Numbered from the stretch's first letter, positions 52,923 through 63,207 are shown. The stretch: DNA of 64,000 bases from an uncultured Paracoccaceae bacterium (GCA_947503935.1 CANNFR010000003.1:248001-312000), one strand, 5' to 3'. Translations and numbers: made by a program. The notes: a model not told the origin generated them from the sequence alone.

Positions 52923-54041
52923 ATGCTCCGCCGCCTTCATCCCGATCAGCCCGAGAGTTTCGCCTTCACGCCGGAGAACCGGAAATGGGCCGAGGCGCAG
53001 ATCACCAAGTACCCCGAAGGACGTCAGGCCAGTGCGATCATTCCGCTTCTCTGGCGCGCGCAGGAGCAGGAAGGCTGGCTGAGCCGCCCGGCGATTGAAC
53101 ATATCGCCCAGATGCTGGATATGGCCTATATCCGCGCGCTTGAGGTGGCCACGTTCTACTTCATGTTCCAATTGGCGCCGGTGGGATCGGTCGCCAATAT
53201 CCAGATTTGCGGCACCACATCGTGCATGATCTGCGGCGCCGAAGATCTGGTGGCTGTCTGCCAGGAAAAGATCGCCAAGCGGCCGCATCAAGTATCGGCT
53301 GACGGCAAGTTCAGCTGGGAAGAGGTCGAATGCTTGGGGGCCTGCGCCAATGCGCCGATGGCCCAGATCGGCAAGGATTATTACGAGGATCTGACGGCCG
53401 AGCGTCTGGCCGAGATCATCGATGAGTTGGCCGCGGGTCGCGTGCCCGTACCGGGGCCGCAGAACGGCCGCTACGCGTCCGAGCCGCTGAAGGGGCTGAC
53501 CAGCCTGAAGGATCAAGCCAAGGGGCGGCCCGATCACAACGCCTCGGTGCAATTGGCCGTTGATCTGGGCGACACGGTCAAGCGGATCGACGGCACCGAA
53601 GTGCCACTGACGACGCCCTGGGTTGGGCGCCCGGAAAAGCCAAAGGGCGCCAAGAAGGCCGATCCGAAACCGGCCAAAGGTCTGCCCGTCGACGAGACAG
53701 GGATCACCGTGCAGGAGGCGCCTGCCAAAGAAAAGGCGCGCCCGCCCGCAGGATCGGGCGCTACGCCCGCCAAGCCCCAGACGATGACCAAGGCGCGCGG
53801 CGGCCAGCCCGATAACCTGAAGCTGATCAAGGGCGTCGGCCCCAAGCTGGAAAAGCTTCTGAACAGCATGGGCTTTTACCATTTCGACCAAGTCGCCGCA
53901 TGGAGCGAGGCCGAGCTGGCCTGGGTCGATGAAAATATCGAAGGCTTCAAGGGCCGCGCCACCCGGGATGATTGGGTGGCACAAGCCAAAGCGCTCGCAG
54001 CAGGCGGCGAGACCGAGTTTTCCCGGAAATCGAAGGAATAA
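52923..54041 (+). CDS. nuoE: NADH-quinone oxidoreductase subunit E with C-terminal helix-hairpin-helix extension
   Basis: 372 residues. The canonical 24-kDa subunit occupies about 1-180 with the 2Fe-2S ligands Cys96, Cys101, Cys137 and Cys141 ([22 protein letters not shown]). Then come an extended linker rich in Lys, Pro and Ala (about 180-298) and a helix-hairpin-helix-like domain (about 299-372; [20 protein letters not shown]). NuoE passes electrons from FMN into the chain. The extension is absent from E. coli NuoE and nearly copied in the next gene. ATG 52923 is used; the frame begins 26 codons earlier. Confidence 0.93.
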   Translation: MLRRLHPDQPESFAFTPENRKWAEAQITKYPEGRQASAIIPLLWRAQEQEGWLSRPAIEHIAQMLDMAYIRALEVATFYFMFQLAPVGSVANIQICGTTSCMICGAEDLVAVCQEKIAKRPHQVSADGKFSWEEVECLGACANAPMAQIGKDYYEDLTAERLAEIIDELAAGRVPVPGPQNGRYASEPLKGLTSLKDQAKGRPDHNASVQLAVDLGDTVKRIDGTEVPLTTPWVGRPEKPKGAKKADPKPAKGLPVDETGITVQEAPAKEKARPPAGSGATPAKPQTMTKARGGQPDNLKLIKGVGPKLEKLLNSMGFYHFDQVAAWSEAELAWVDENIEGFKGRATRDDWVAQAKALAAGGETEFSRKSKE

Positions 54042-54115
54042 ATCGATGCGGGATGGTGACCAGTTCACGTCCGGGTGTACAAACGGGCGGATGGAACCTC
54101 AGCGGGAGTGGGACA

Positions 54116-54928
54116 ATGACGAATAAATCCGGAGACTTGAGCTGTGTGATCGGCACATGGCTGGTGGCGGCCCTGGGCGGGCTGGCGATTGCCGTCTTGT
54201 TGATGGTGTTGGGCAGTTGGACGTTTCTGCAAGCGGCCTTTGTCGCGCTGATTGCCTGTGTGGCGGCCGGGCTGTTCATCAGCTGGGCGTTTTGCCGGCC
54301 GCTGCCCGGCCCTGGCGAGGTGAAAGTATCGGCGCAAAAGCCGGCCGCCAAACCTGCGCCCACGGCGACAGCAGCCCCTGCTGCGCGGGCCGAGGCCGCC
54401 GCGCCGACCGCAACCACGTCGTCGGCTCCGGTTGTGGACGCCGAAGATGCGCCAAAGAAAGCGCCCGCCAAGGCCTCCAAACTCGCCGCGAAGAAGCCCG
54501 CCGCGAAGGCCGCCAAGCCGAAAGCCGCGCCAAAGGCAAAGGCGGCCCCGAAGGCCAAGGCCGCCAAAACGCCCGCGGCCAAAGCGACGGCCACGCCCAA
54601 AGCTGCGGCCACGCCCAAGGCCGACCCCGTGCCTGCGGGCCAAAAGCGCCCTCGCACGCTGAAAGCCCCCCGCAAAGCCGGGGCCGACGATCTGAAGAAG
54701 ATCAAGGGTGTCGGGCCCAAGCTTGAGACGCTTCTCAATACCATGGGCTTTTATCACTTCGATCAGATCGCCAAGTGGACCGGCGCCGAGGTGGCCTGGG
54801 TCGATGAGAACCTCGAAGGCTTCAAGGGCCGGGTCAGCCGCGACGACTGGGTCGATCAGGCCAAGATTCTGGCCGAGGGTGGCGAGACCGAATTCTCGAA
54901 GAAGGTCGGCAAGGGTGATGTGTATTGA
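54116..54928 (+). CDS. Membrane-anchored protein with Lys/Ala/Pro linker and HhH domain
   Basis: 270 residues. Two transmembrane helices (about 11-33 and 35-59) lead to a long low-complexity linker (about 60-195; repeats like KAAPKAKAAPKAKAAK, resembling histone H1 tails). A C-terminal HhH-type domain (about 197-270) has [20 protein letters not shown]. That domain matches the NuoE tail at roughly three-quarters of positions by eye. ATG 54116 has GGGAG upstream. It lies between nuoE and nuoF in an apparent operon. A structural or DNA-binding role is possible but unproven. Confidence 0.82.
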   Translation: MTNKSGDLSCVIGTWLVAALGGLAIAVLLMVLGSWTFLQAAFVALIACVAAGLFISWAFCRPLPGPGEVKVSAQKPAAKPAPTATAAPAARAEAAAPTATTSSAPVVDAEDAPKKAPAKASKLAAKKPAAKAAKPKAAPKAKAAPKAKAAKTPAAKATATPKAAATPKADPVPAGQKRPRTLKAPRKAGADDLKKIKGVGPKLETLLNTMGFYHFDQIAKWTGAEVAWVDENLEGFKGRVSRDDWVDQAKILAEGGETEFSKKVGKGDVY

Positions 54929-54936
54929 GACCTGGC

Positions 54937-55155
54937 ATGACCACCGGCCCTGATCGCCAGACCGCGTTTGCCGCGCGGCGCATCGCGATCGTGCTGGTGG
55001 TCACCATGGTGCTCTGGATGGGGGCGCAGTGGCTGGGCGGCAGCGTCGGTTTGCCGCTGGCTCTTGCGTTCGTTTTCGATCTTTTGGCGTTGGCCGCGTT
55101 TGGCTGGGCGCTATTTTCGACGTATCAGATCTGGCGCAAGCGCCGGGACGAGTAG
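54937..55155 (+). CDS. DUF5337-type small membrane protein
   Basis: 72 residues, two transmembrane helices (about 17-34 and 39-60). A basic tail (TYQIWRKRRDE) follows. The position between nuoE and nuoF is characteristic of Rhodobacteraceae DUF5337 proteins. ATG 54937 is preferred to TTG 54925. It ends 9 bp before nuoF. It may be a small accessory of complex I, but no experimental role is known to me. Confidence 0.78.
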   Translation: MTTGPDRQTAFAARRIAIVLVVTMVLWMGAQWLGGSVGLPLALAFVFDLLALAAFGWALFSTYQIWRKRRDE

Positions 55156-55164
55156 GACAGACAG

Positions 55165-56448
55165 ATGCTCAAGGATCAGGACCGCATTTTCACCAATCTC
55201 TACGGGATGCATGAGCGTACCCTGAAGGGCGCCAAGGCGCGCGGCCATTGGGATGGCACCGCGGGCCTGATCAAGAACGGGCGCGATTGGATCGTTGAGC
55301 AGATGAAGGCCAGCGGCCTGCGGGGCCGTGGCGGCGCAGGCTTTCCCACCGGGCTGAAATGGTCGTTCATGCCCAAGGAAAGCGACGGGCGGCCGCATTA
55401 CCTGGTGGTCAATGCCGACGAGAGCGAGCCCGGCACCTGCAAGGATCGCGAGATCATGCGCCACGATCCGCACACGCTGATCGAGGGCTGCCTGATCGCC
55501 GCGTTCGCCATGGGCGCCAATGCGGGCTACATCTACATCCGTGGCGAATACATTCGCGAGCGTGAGGCGCTGCAAGCCGCGATGGACGAGGCTTATGAGG
55601 CAGGGCTTCTGGGCAAGAACGCCGCGAAATCGGGCTGGGATTTCGACCTCTATCTGGTGCATGGCGCGGGCGCCTATATCTGCGGCGAGGAAACCGCCCT
55701 TCTGGAAAGCCTTGAGGGCCGCAAGGGCATGCCGCGCATGAAGCCGCCCTTTCCGGCGGGTGCTGGCCTTTATGGCTGCCCGACCACGGTGAACAATGTC
55801 GAAAGCATCGCCGTCGTGCCGACCATTCTGCGGCGCGGCCCGACTTGGTTTGCGGGCTTCGGACGCCCGAACAATGCGGGCACCAAGCTGTTTGCGATTT
55901 CGGGCCATGTTGAGAACCCGTGTGTCGTGGAAGAGGCGATGTCGATCCCGCTGCGCGACCTTCTCGACAAGCATTGCGGCGGGGTGCGGGGCGGCTGGAA
56001 GAACCTCAAGGCGGTGATCCCGGGCGGGTCCTCGGTGCCGCTTTTGCCGGCCGACCTCTGTGACGACGCGATCATGGATTTCGACTGGCTGCGCGAGCAG
56101 CGCTCTGGCCTCGGGACGGCCGCCGTGATCGTGATGGACCAGTCGGCCGACGTCATCAAGGCCATCTGGCGGCTGTCGAAATTCTACAAGCACGAAAGCT
56201 GCGGCCAGTGCACGCCCTGCCGCGAGGGCACGGGCTGGATGATGCGTGTCATGGACCGGCTGGTGCGTGGCGAGGCGGCGGTCGAAGAGATCGACATGCT
56301 GCTCGACGTCACCAAGCAGGTCGAGGGCCACACGATCTGCGCCCTCGGCGACGCCGCCGCCTGGCCGATCCAGGGCCTGATCCGGCATTTCCGCGACGAG
56401 ATCGAGGACCGCATCAAGCATAAGCGGACGCCGGTGGCGGCAGAGTGA
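55165..56448 (+). CDS. nuoF: NADH-quinone oxidoreductase subunit F
   Basis: 427 residues, 51-kDa NADH-oxidising subunit. FMN/NAD loop [33 protein letters not shown], and [19 protein letters not shown]. The N3 cluster motif [16 protein letters not shown] carries three of four Cys, with the last in [14 protein letters not shown] is oxidised here and electrons pass via FMN. Strong match throughout. The start has GACAGACAG upstream. The end overlaps the following gene by one base. Confidence 0.98.
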   Translation: MLKDQDRIFTNLYGMHERTLKGAKARGHWDGTAGLIKNGRDWIVEQMKASGLRGRGGAGFPTGLKWSFMPKESDGRPHYLVVNADESEPGTCKDREIMRHDPHTLIEGCLIAAFAMGANAGYIYIRGEYIREREALQAAMDEAYEAGLLGKNAAKSGWDFDLYLVHGAGAYICGEETALLESLEGRKGMPRMKPPFPAGAGLYGCPTTVNNVESIAVVPTILRRGPTWFAGFGRPNNAGTKLFAISGHVENPCVVEEAMSIPLRDLLDKHCGGVRGGWKNLKAVIPGGSSVPLLPADLCDDAIMDFDWLREQRSGLGTAAVIVMDQSADVIKAIWRLSKFYKHESCGQCTPCREGTGWMMRVMDRLVRGEAAVEEIDMLLDVTKQVEGHTICALGDAAAWPIQGLIRHFRDEIEDRIKHKRTPVAAE

Positions 56449-57080
56449 TGCGTCTCCTGCGGCGTCTTCTCGGTCTTGTTGCCGTTTCGGGTGTCTTGGC
56501 GTCGTCAATATCCGCGCAAGAGTTGAACGCGGCACTTCTCTCGGCCCTGGACGAGGCAGATTTCTGGTCTGCTGAAGACAAAGAAAATAGAGGCGAACTC
56601 CGCACGGCAATTGCAGAGAACGGGATTGGCGCGATCTACAACTCTGAACGGCTGATTATTTTGGACGCGGAGACTTTGGCCGAGGGTGGCATCCTAGATG
56701 CCCTTGAGCGGCTTAGGCCCCATCTGGAACTCCGCGGCGCAGTGATTTCGTCTCTCTCCGAGGTTCAGAACGATGGCGAAACTTATATCGTTGAAGTCAA
56801 TGGTGCGCGCTATGATGTCTACTCGCCGGCAGAACTTGCTGGCGACCCATACTTAAGCTGGGGATTGGCGTCCGAGACGTTATTTCGGATTGTGAACAAC
56901 CTTCTCGCTGACACATCGGATGATCGTTTCTTCGCGCTAAACGGCGGCAACGATTTGAGCGGGTTCTTCTTGCCGCCAGCGGTTGTTCCGCACTTTGCGG
57001 CCGCTGGTACATCAAAGCGCGATTTGCCGTATTTTCCGACAAGGCAGCCGCCATGGTTCGGAATGGGTCACGATGGCTGA
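56448..57080 (+). CDS. Secreted protein of unknown function after nuoF
   Basis: 210 residues. A signal peptide (about 1-24, LLRRLLGLVAVSGVLASSIS) leads a mature domain with AALDEADFWSAEDKENRGEL-like acidic start (ALLSALDEADFWSAEDKENR). Later segments are YIVEVNGARYDVYSPAELAG and SDDRFFALNGGNDLSGFFL. It may be a small alpha/beta periplasmic protein; I recognise no family. ATG 56448 overlaps the nuoF stop. It has lower GC and more AAT/GAT codons than nuoF, suggesting later acquisition. The end overlaps the next gene. Confidence 0.65.
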   Translation: MRLLRRLLGLVAVSGVLASSISAQELNAALLSALDEADFWSAEDKENRGELRTAIAENGIGAIYNSERLIILDAETLAEGGILDALERLRPHLELRGAVISSLSEVQNDGETYIVEVNGARYDVYSPAELAGDPYLSWGLASETLFRIVNNLLADTSDDRFFALNGGNDLSGFFLPPAVVPHFAAAGTSKRDLPYFPTRQPPWFGMGHDG

Positions 57081-57573
57081 CGGCACGCTCCACCTCGCCG
57101 AATTTAACCTCGGCATCCTTCGCCACGACTGGAACGATCCGCGCGTGCAGGGCTTCGTCGACGGGCTGGACCTGGTCAACAGCGTCGCGATGCGCAGCCC
57201 TGGCTTCGTCTGGATGCTGGGCGAGGATCAGATGGACGCGGCGCAGCGCGACCCTGAAGGGCCGCTCGGCGGCAACCCCCGGACGGCCTCGACCCTGTCG
57301 GTCTGGGAGGATGTGGCGAGCCTTGAACACTTTGTCTGGAACACGGTCCACCGCCATTTCTACGAGCGCCGCGCCGAATGGTACGATGCCGTCGAAAGCC
57401 TGCGGTTCGTGATGTGGTGGGTGCCGGCAGGGCACCGGCCCGACATCACCGAGGCGATGGCGCGGTTCCGCCATCTTCAGGCGCATGGCGACAGCGATCA
57501 TGCGTTCGGGTGGCGCTATCTGACAGAGGCGCAGCAATGGAAGACGCACGGATGTGCGCATGCGGCGGAGTAG
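57073..57573 (+). CDS. DUF3291 protein (first of two paralogues)
   Basis: 166 residues. DUF3291 segments: LHLAEFNLGILRHDWNDPRV, GFVWMLGEDQMD, LSVWEDVASLEHFVWNTVHR and FVMWWVPAGHRPDI. The domain is a dimeric alpha/beta-barrel (ABM-like) often regarded as monooxygenase-like. It overlaps the 3' end of the preceding gene by 8 bp. A second copy lies 275 bp downstream, with a 90-aa membrane protein between. A role in complex I function is not known. Confidence 0.85.
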   Translation: MADGTLHLAEFNLGILRHDWNDPRVQGFVDGLDLVNSVAMRSPGFVWMLGEDQMDAAQRDPEGPLGGNPRTASTLSVWEDVASLEHFVWNTVHRHFYERRAEWYDAVESLRFVMWWVPAGHRPDITEAMARFRHLQAHGDSDHAFGWRYLTEAQQWKTHGCAHAAE

Positions 57574-57579
57574 TAACTT

Positions 57580-57852
57580 ATGGTGTCCCTTGAGGTCGTC
57601 TTGTCGCTCAGCATCTACGCTATATTATGCGTGGCAATCGCTCGTATTTTCGCGCGGACCGGCCACGGTCTGGTTTGGCAGATCGCGTCTTTCTTGCCGT
57701 TTCTCACCGCGCTTGCGGCATATGGCCTTGAGATTCTGCAAGTTTCGGTCGCCCTTGGCCGGGCAATATTGCCGCTGGTTGTACTGACCTATGCCATTTT
57801 GCTAATTGTGCTGGCATCAAAGCGCTGGCCCACCGAGGAGACCTCAGCTTGA
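57580..57852 (+). CDS. Small membrane protein between DUF3291 paralogues
   Basis: 90 residues, three hydrophobic stretches (about 4-24, 34-52 and 57-79). The sequence is SLSIYAILCVAIARIF, ending in a basic segment KRWPTEETSA. GGAG lies upstream of ATG 57580. It overlaps the second DUF3291 gene by 4 bp. No domain recognised; it may help anchor its neighbours or be an unrelated membrane protein. Confidence 0.65.
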   Translation: MVSLEVVLSLSIYAILCVAIARIFARTGHGLVWQIASFLPFLTALAAYGLEILQVSVALGRAILPLVVLTYAILLIVLASKRWPTEETSA

Positions 57853-58349
57853 ACGCCCAGACCCATCACCTCGCCCAACTCAACATCGGCCGTCTGATCG
57901 CGCCGACCGACGATCCGCGCGTGGCCGAGTTCATGGGCGCGCTTGACCGGATCAACGGGTTGGGCAAGCGGATGCCGGGGTTTGTGTGGATGATGGAGGG
58001 CTCGGGCGAGCCTGGCACGGGCAATACCGAGGCCAAGATCGGCGGCGACCCGCAATTCGTCAGTAACCTAACTGTGTGGGAAAGTGTTGAGGCGCTGGAA
58101 CATTTCGTCTGGAACACGGTGCACCGTCAGTTCTATGAACGGGGCAGGGAATGGTTCGAAGTGATGGGCGACCAGCACTTCGTCATGTGGTGGGTGCCCG
58201 CGGGGCATCGCCCAACATTGGACGAGGCGCTCGAACGTCTCGCGCATTTGAAACAAGCGGGGGAGAGCGATCATGCATTCGGCTGGTCGTATCTCGATGA
58301 GGCGCGGCTTTACAAAACGCGCCAATGCAACATAGCAGCTGCGGAGTGA
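57849..58349 (+). CDS. DUF3291 protein (second of two paralogues)
   Basis: 166 residues, TTG start preceded by GAGGAG at 8 nt. DUF3291 blocks: PGFVWMMEGSGEPGTGN, LTVWESVEALEHFVWNTVHR and FVMWWVPAGHRPTLDEAL. It matches the first copy in length and most motifs, so a tandem duplication (or a cassette) is likely. The final QCNIAAAE parallels the GCAHAAE of the first. It overlaps the 90-aa membrane protein by 4 bp. Confidence 0.84.
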   Translation: MNAQTHHLAQLNIGRLIAPTDDPRVAEFMGALDRINGLGKRMPGFVWMMEGSGEPGTGNTEAKIGGDPQFVSNLTVWESVEALEHFVWNTVHRQFYERGREWFEVMGDQHFVMWWVPAGHRPTLDEALERLAHLKQAGESDHAFGWSYLDEARLYKTRQCNIAAAE

Positions 58350-58354
58350 CCCCG

Positions 58355-58771
58355 ATGGCCTTTAACCTTTTGAAACCCTTGATCCTTGCGGTGGCACTTG
58401 TGCCAGCCGGCGCTGTCGCGGCCAGCGATCTGCCTCCCCTTGCGCAGAATGAGCGTGTGAAGGGCGAATTTCTGGCCGCCGCCATAGGCGATGAGATCCG
58501 CGAGAATTGCCCCACGATCTCGGCCCGGATGTTTTATGCGTTCAGCAGATTGAACGACTTGCGTGCTTATGCAAAATCGCTGGGCTACACCAATGACGAC
58601 ATCGATGAGATGCGCAAGAACCCAGAAAATAAGGCCGAATTGCGCCGCCTGCGTGATCGCTACTTGCAGCAGAATGGTGTCGTCGCGGGCAATGCACAAA
58701 GCTATTGCCGCCTGGGCCAGCAGGAGATTGCGAACCGCACGCTTGTGGGCTCGCTCCTGCGCGCGCGATAG
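58355..58771 (+). CDS. DUF5333-type secreted protein
   Basis: 138 residues. A signal peptide (MAFNLLKPLILAVALVPAGA) leads a mature domain with conserved NERVKGEFLAAAIGDEIREN, CPTISARMFYAFSRLNDL, a TNDDIDEMRKN segment and a Cys in QSYCRLGQ. This layout is seen in Rhodobacteraceae DUF5333 proteins, usually located just upstream of nuoG. ATG 58355 is selected over the 10-codon longer start. It ends 119 bp before nuoG. Function unknown; complex I context suggests a periplasmic partner. Confidence 0.75.
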   Translation: MAFNLLKPLILAVALVPAGAVAASDLPPLAQNERVKGEFLAAAIGDEIRENCPTISARMFYAFSRLNDLRAYAKSLGYTNDDIDEMRKNPENKAELRRLRDRYLQQNGVVAGNAQSYCRLGQQEIANRTLVGSLLRAR

Positions 58772-58890
58772 CCTCTCGCGCTCCACAAAATCACCCCTTG
58801 CGGCGGGATGCCGTCTTGGCGCGGGCCGTCTCATGTGATTAGTGCTGTGCCAGATGCCCCCGGAGCCTTTGGGGGCGACGGGAGACGGAC

Positions 58891-60906
58891 ATGACCGAGC
58901 TGCGTAAGATTGTCATCGACGGGCAGGAGATCGAGGTCGATCCCGCCATGACGCTGATCCAGGCCTGTGAACAGGCGGGCGTGGAAATTCCGCGTTTTTG
59001 CTATCATGAGCGGCTGAGCATCGCGGGCAATTGCCGGATGTGTCTGGTCGAGGTCGTGGGCGGCCCGCCCAAGCCCGCCGCAAGCTGCGCGATGCAGGTC
59101 AAGGACCTGCGCCCGGGCCCCGAGGGGCAGCCGCCGGTGGTCAAAACGAACTCTCCCATGGTCAAGAAGGCCCGCGAGGGGGTGATGGAGTTCCTCCTGA
59201 TCAATCATCCGCTCGATTGCCCGATCTGCGACCAGGGTGGCGAATGCGACCTGCAGGACCAGGCGATGGCCTATGGCGTCGATTTCAGCCGCTACCGCGA
59301 GCCAAAGCGCGCGACCGAGGACCTCGACCTCGGGCCATTGGTCGAAACCCATATGACGCGCTGCATCAGCTGCACGCGGTGCGTGCGGTTCACGACCGAA
59401 GTGGCGGGCATCCACCAGATGGGCCAGACCGGCCGGGGCGAGGATGCCGAGATCACCAGCTATCTGAACCAGACGCTCGACAGCGAATTGCAGGGCAATA
59501 TCATCGACTTGTGTCCCGTGGGCGCGCTGGTCTCGAAGCCTTACGCCTTCACCGCGCGGCCTTGGGAGCTGACCAAGACCGAAAGCATCGATGTGATGGA
59601 TGCGCTGGGCTCCAGCATCCGGGTCGACACGAAGGGCCGTGAAGTGATGCGGTTTCTGCCGCGCAACCATGACGGCGTGAACGAGGAATGGATTTCCGAC
59701 AAGACCCGCTTCGTCTGGGACGGCCTGCGCCGCCAGCGGTTGGACAGGCCCTATATTCGCGAAAACGGCAAGCTGCGCCCGGCCTCATGGCCAGAGGCTC
59801 TATCGGCGGCCGCCGCCGCGATGAAAGGCAAGAAGGTGGCGGGCCTTGTGGGCGATCTGGCCCCGGTTGAGGCGGCCTATGCCCTGAAAGAGCTGATCGA
59901 AGGGCAGGGCGGGCAGGTGGAATGCCGCACCGACGGTGCCAAGCTGCCCGCGGGCAACCGGTCGGCCTATGTCGGCACGGCCAGCATCGAAGACATCGAC
60001 GACGCCCGCTATGTCATGCTGATCGGCACCAACCCACGCGTCGAGGTGCCCGTGCTGAACGCGCGCATCCGCAAGGCGTGGTCGCAGGGCGCGAATGTCG
60101 CCCTGATCGGCGAGGCTGTCGATCTGACCTATGATTATGTGCATATGGGCACGGGCCGGAAGGCTCTGGACGATCTGACCAAGCACGCTTTCGGCGGCAT
60201 CAAGGACGTGTCATCGGTGGTGATCGTAGGACAAGGTGCCCTGCGTGAGGCTGATGGCGAAGCCGTTCTGGCCGCTGCCATGGACGTGGCCGAAAAGACC
60301 AACGGCAAGCTTTTGGTGCTTCATACGGCCGCAGGCCGCGTGGGGGCGATGGATGTGGGCGCCGTCGCCGATGGCGGGATGGAGGCCATTGGTGCGGCCG
60401 AGGTGATCTACAACCTCGGCGCGGATGAGGTGGATGTCGCGGCCGGACCTTTCGTGATCTATCAGGGCAGCCATGGCGACCGGGGTGCCCATCGCGCCGA
60501 TCTGATCCTGCCCGCGGCGGCTTACACGGAAGAAAACGCGCTTTTCGTCAATACCGAAGGCCGCCCGCAACTGGCGCTTCGCGCGGGGTTCGCGCCGGGT
60601 GAGGCCAAGGAAAACTGGGCGATCCTGCGCGCTTTGTCGGCCGAACTGGGGGCCAAGCTGCCCTATGACAGCCTGGCGCAGCTCCGTCAGGCCCTGGTCA
60701 AGGCGCACCCGCATCTGGGCCGTGTCGACGAGGTGCCCGATAACGAATGGCAGCCCTTGCCCGCCAAGGCCATGGGAGAGGCCGATTTCCGCAACGCGGT
60801 GACCGATTTCTATCTGACCAACCCCATCGCCCGCGCCTCGACCCTGATGGCCGAGCTGTCGGCGGCCGCGCTTGCGCGCAAATCGGCTCCGATGGCGGCG
60901 GAATAA
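58891..60906 (+). CDS. nuoG: NADH-quinone oxidoreductase subunit G
   Basis: 671 residues, 75-kDa subunit. The 2Fe-2S N-domain has [19 protein letters not shown] and CAMQV. The His-Cys3 cluster is in [20 protein letters not shown]; the 4Fe-4S ligands are in [11 protein letters not shown] and LCPVGAL. The remaining 450 residues form the molybdopterin-oxidoreductase-like part typical of the subunit. The largest nuo subunit of the window, it links the NADH module to the quinone module. ATG 58891 has GGGAG upstream. Confidence 0.97.
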   Translation: MTELRKIVIDGQEIEVDPAMTLIQACEQAGVEIPRFCYHERLSIAGNCRMCLVEVVGGPPKPAASCAMQVKDLRPGPEGQPPVVKTNSPMVKKAREGVMEFLLINHPLDCPICDQGGECDLQDQAMAYGVDFSRYREPKRATEDLDLGPLVETHMTRCISCTRCVRFTTEVAGIHQMGQTGRGEDAEITSYLNQTLDSELQGNIIDLCPVGALVSKPYAFTARPWELTKTESIDVMDALGSSIRVDTKGREVMRFLPRNHDGVNEEWISDKTRFVWDGLRRQRLDRPYIRENGKLRPASWPEALSAAAAAMKGKKVAGLVGDLAPVEAAYALKELIEGQGGQVECRTDGAKLPAGNRSAYVGTASIEDIDDARYVMLIGTNPRVEVPVLNARIRKAWSQGANVALIGEAVDLTYDYVHMGTGRKALDDLTKHAFGGIKDVSSVVIVGQGALREADGEAVLAAAMDVAEKTNGKLLVLHTAAGRVGAMDVGAVADGGMEAIGAAEVIYNLGADEVDVAAGPFVIYQGSHGDRGAHRADLILPAAAYTEENALFVNTEGRPQLALRAGFAPGEAKENWAILRALSAELGAKLPYDSLAQLRQALVKAHPHLGRVDEVPDNEWQPLPAKAMGEADFRNAVTDFYLTNPIARASTLMAELSAAALARKSAPMAAE

Positions 60907-61037
60907 GCACCGTCGCCCACCCGCCATCTTTAGCGTAATCATCGCGGAAGAGGCTGGCATTCGGGCGCAGGATGCGCTTTACACCGGGGCGCGAGGGGCG
61001 AAACGCACGCCCCCGCGCGCGTGAAGGACGAAGGCCC

Positions 61038-62075
61038 ATGGACGGATTTCTAAGTACACCCCTAGGCACGCTGGTTCTGATTGCGATGCAGTGCCTTCTG
61101 GTCATCGGGTTCGTGATGGTCAGCTTGCTGTTTCTGGTCTATGGCGACCGCAAGATCTGGGCCGCCGTACAGATGCGCCGGGGCCCCAATGTGGTGGGCG
61201 TTTTCGGCCTGTTGCAGACCGTGGCCGACGCCCTGAAATACGTGGTGAAAGAGATAGTGGTGCCGGCCGGCGCCGACCGCCCGGTGTTCTTCCTGGCGCC
61301 GATGACCTCGTTCGTGCTGGCCATGGTGGCCTGGGCAGTGATCCCGTTCAATGACGGCTGGGTCTTGGCCGATATCAACGTCGCCGTCCTTTACATTTTC
61401 GCGATCTCGTCGCTTGAGGTCTATGGCGTGATCATGGGCGGCTGGGCCTCAAACTCAAAATACCCGTTCCTGGGGTCGCTCCGGTCAGCCGCGCAGATGA
61501 TCTCGTACGAGGTGTCGCTGGGTCTGATCATCATCGGTGTGATCATCTCGACCGGGTCGCTGAACTTTTCCGGTATCGTGGCAGCACAAGACGGCGATCT
61601 GGGCCTCTTGAACTGGTACTGGCTGCCGCACCTGCCGATGGTGTTTCTGTTCTTCATCTCGGCCCTGGCCGAAACCAACCGCCCACCGTTTGACCTGCCC
61701 GAGGCGGAATCCGAACTGGTCGCGGGCTATCAGGTCGAATATTCCTCAACCCCGTTCCTTCTGTTCATGGCGGGCGAATATATCGCCATCTTCCTGATGT
61801 GCGCGCTGATGAGCCTGCTGTTCTTCGGCGGCTGGCTGTCGCCCATCCCCGGCCTGCCCGACGGGCCGCTCTGGATGGTGGGCAAGATGGCGTTCTTTTT
61901 CTTCCTCTTCGCGATGGTGAAGGCGGTCGTGCCACGCTACCGCTATGACCAGCTGATGCGGATCGGCTGGAAGGTGTTCCTGCCCCTGTCGCTGGCCTGG
62001 GTGGTGATCGTGGCGTTCCTGGCAAAATTCGAAGTGGCGGGCGGCTTCTGGGCCCGCTGGGCTGTGGGGGCGTAG
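61038..62075 (+). CDS. nuoH: NADH-quinone oxidoreductase subunit H
   Basis: 345 residues, eight or so transmembrane helices. [22 protein letters not shown] (first 20 residues cited only in part), [14 protein letters not shown] and [20 protein letters not shown] are NuoH hallmarks; the last forms the quinone-entry loop. It lies at the junction of the arms and is needed for quinone reduction and coupling. ATG 61038 has AAGGC upstream; the longer upstream frame is not used. It ends 2 bp before the next gene. Confidence 0.97.
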   Translation: MDGFLSTPLGTLVLIAMQCLLVIGFVMVSLLFLVYGDRKIWAAVQMRRGPNVVGVFGLLQTVADALKYVVKEIVVPAGADRPVFFLAPMTSFVLAMVAWAVIPFNDGWVLADINVAVLYIFAISSLEVYGVIMGGWASNSKYPFLGSLRSAAQMISYEVSLGLIIIGVIISTGSLNFSGIVAAQDGDLGLLNWYWLPHLPMVFLFFISALAETNRPPFDLPEAESELVAGYQVEYSSTPFLLFMAGEYIAIFLMCALMSLLFFGGWLSPIPGLPDGPLWMVGKMAFFFFLFAMVKAVVPRYRYDQLMRIGWKVFLPLSLAWVVIVAFLAKFEVAGGFWARWAVGA

Positions 62076-62077
62076 GT

Positions 62078-62830
62078 TTGGGTATCGGTCACGTCGCATT
62101 TGGCCAGCTGGCCCGACTGTCCACCCGGTTCCAGCCCGAGGGGCGCAGCCTGATGCTGGGCCGTCAGAAGTTTCGGCTGAATGAACGGAGGGGCCGAAAC
62201 CGCAAACACTTTGCCAAGGCCTTGGCCGAAAGTGGCGCGACGGTTGATCTTGGTTCGCTGGCGCAGGACGATGGTTATTCCGAAGCGATGTTTCGGGGCC
62301 TGGGCTTTGGTGAGATCGAAACACTGGATTTCTCTGACTTCGAGAATGCCTCACTGACCTGGGATCTGAACCAGCCAGTGCCGGAAGACTGGCACGGGCA
62401 GTTTGGCTTCATCTACGACGGCGGCACGCTTGAGCATGTCTTCGACGTGGCGCAATCGTTCCGCAATGTCGGCGATATGCTGGCCCCGGGGGGCCGGTTT
62501 GTTTCGCTGACGCCGTTCAACGGCTATCCGGGCCACGGCTTCTATCAGTTCAGCCCTGAACTGGTCTGGACCTACTGGAAAAATGGCCAAGGGTATGAGG
62601 TGCATGCCTGTCGCGCGCTTGAGATCGACGGCACATATCAGCAGGAGATGCCCGAACCACGCGCCGAGGGTACACGTGTGCAACCGAAAATCGGTGCCGC
62701 CTGGCGTGGCCGCATGCCTGCAACCCGGGTTGCCCTCTGGTACGAGGTGGAGAAAACAGAGACATCCACCGGAACCGGCGCCGCCTTGCAAAGCGATTAT
62801 CAAGCCCGCTGGGCCGTGGGGGTACAATGA
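62078..62830 (+). CDS. Methyltransferase-like protein between nuoH and nuoI
   Basis: 250 residues starting TTG 62078 with AGGT close upstream. A class I methyltransferase pattern is suggested by DLGSLAQDDGYSEAMFRGLG, FGFIYDGGTLEHVFDVAQSF, DMLAPGGRFVSLTPFNGY and HGFYQFSPELV. The DGGTLEHV element resembles the acidic motif with His of SAM-dependent enzymes acting on sugars or natural products. Its N-terminal glycine motif is atypical, so it may have lost activity. No known role in complex I. Confidence 0.66.
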   Translation: MGIGHVAFGQLARLSTRFQPEGRSLMLGRQKFRLNERRGRNRKHFAKALAESGATVDLGSLAQDDGYSEAMFRGLGFGEIETLDFSDFENASLTWDLNQPVPEDWHGQFGFIYDGGTLEHVFDVAQSFRNVGDMLAPGGRFVSLTPFNGYPGHGFYQFSPELVWTYWKNGQGYEVHACRALEIDGTYQQEMPEPRAEGTRVQPKIGAAWRGRMPATRVALWYEVEKTETSTGTGAALQSDYQARWAVGVQ

Positions 62831-63207
62831 CCTTGCGCGAATTTGCCACCCGAGCTGAACAGGTCCCCAACCGGATTGCGAGCGCTTGGGCAAGATGTCT
62901 CGTGCCCGACCTGCACGAGACCCTTGTCTCTGAATACAAAGCCGATCCATCTCCGCTCGCCAAGATGGACAGCGAAGATCTCCGCATCACGCTTCAATGG
63001 ATACAGGAATATCGTCTGCCCTTTACGTGCGAGTCGATGGACGAATGGAGTGACGAAGCCGAAGCAGCATTCTGCGAATGTCTGCGCAATGCGATCCACT
63101 CAGAATGGCCTTCCGATGCGGCGACGTCGGCTGATCTGACAGAGGACGGCATGCTGCGAGCTATCCATGTGGCTCTGCAACTTGCAAAAGAGGAGAGACT
63201 CACGTGA
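62827..63207 (+). CDS. Hypothetical protein between nuoH and nuoI
   Basis: 126 residues, mainly helical and acidic; no signal peptide or membrane span. Sample segments: [39 protein letters not shown] and [20 protein letters not shown]. Both ends overlap neighbours by 4 bp (ATGA), so it is translated with nuoI. Three to four Cys are scattered without a clear metal motif. I recognise no family and assign no function. Confidence 0.62.
   Translation: MTLREFATRAEQVPNRIASAWARCLVPDLHETLVSEYKADPSPLAKMDSEDLRITLQWIQEYRLPFTCESMDEWSDEAEAAFCECLRNAIHSEWPSDAATSADLTEDGMLRAIHVALQLAKEERLT

Noticed and set aside
55111-56610. 499-codon minus-strand frame opposite nuoF
   Set aside because: Antisense to nuoF, with no family features.
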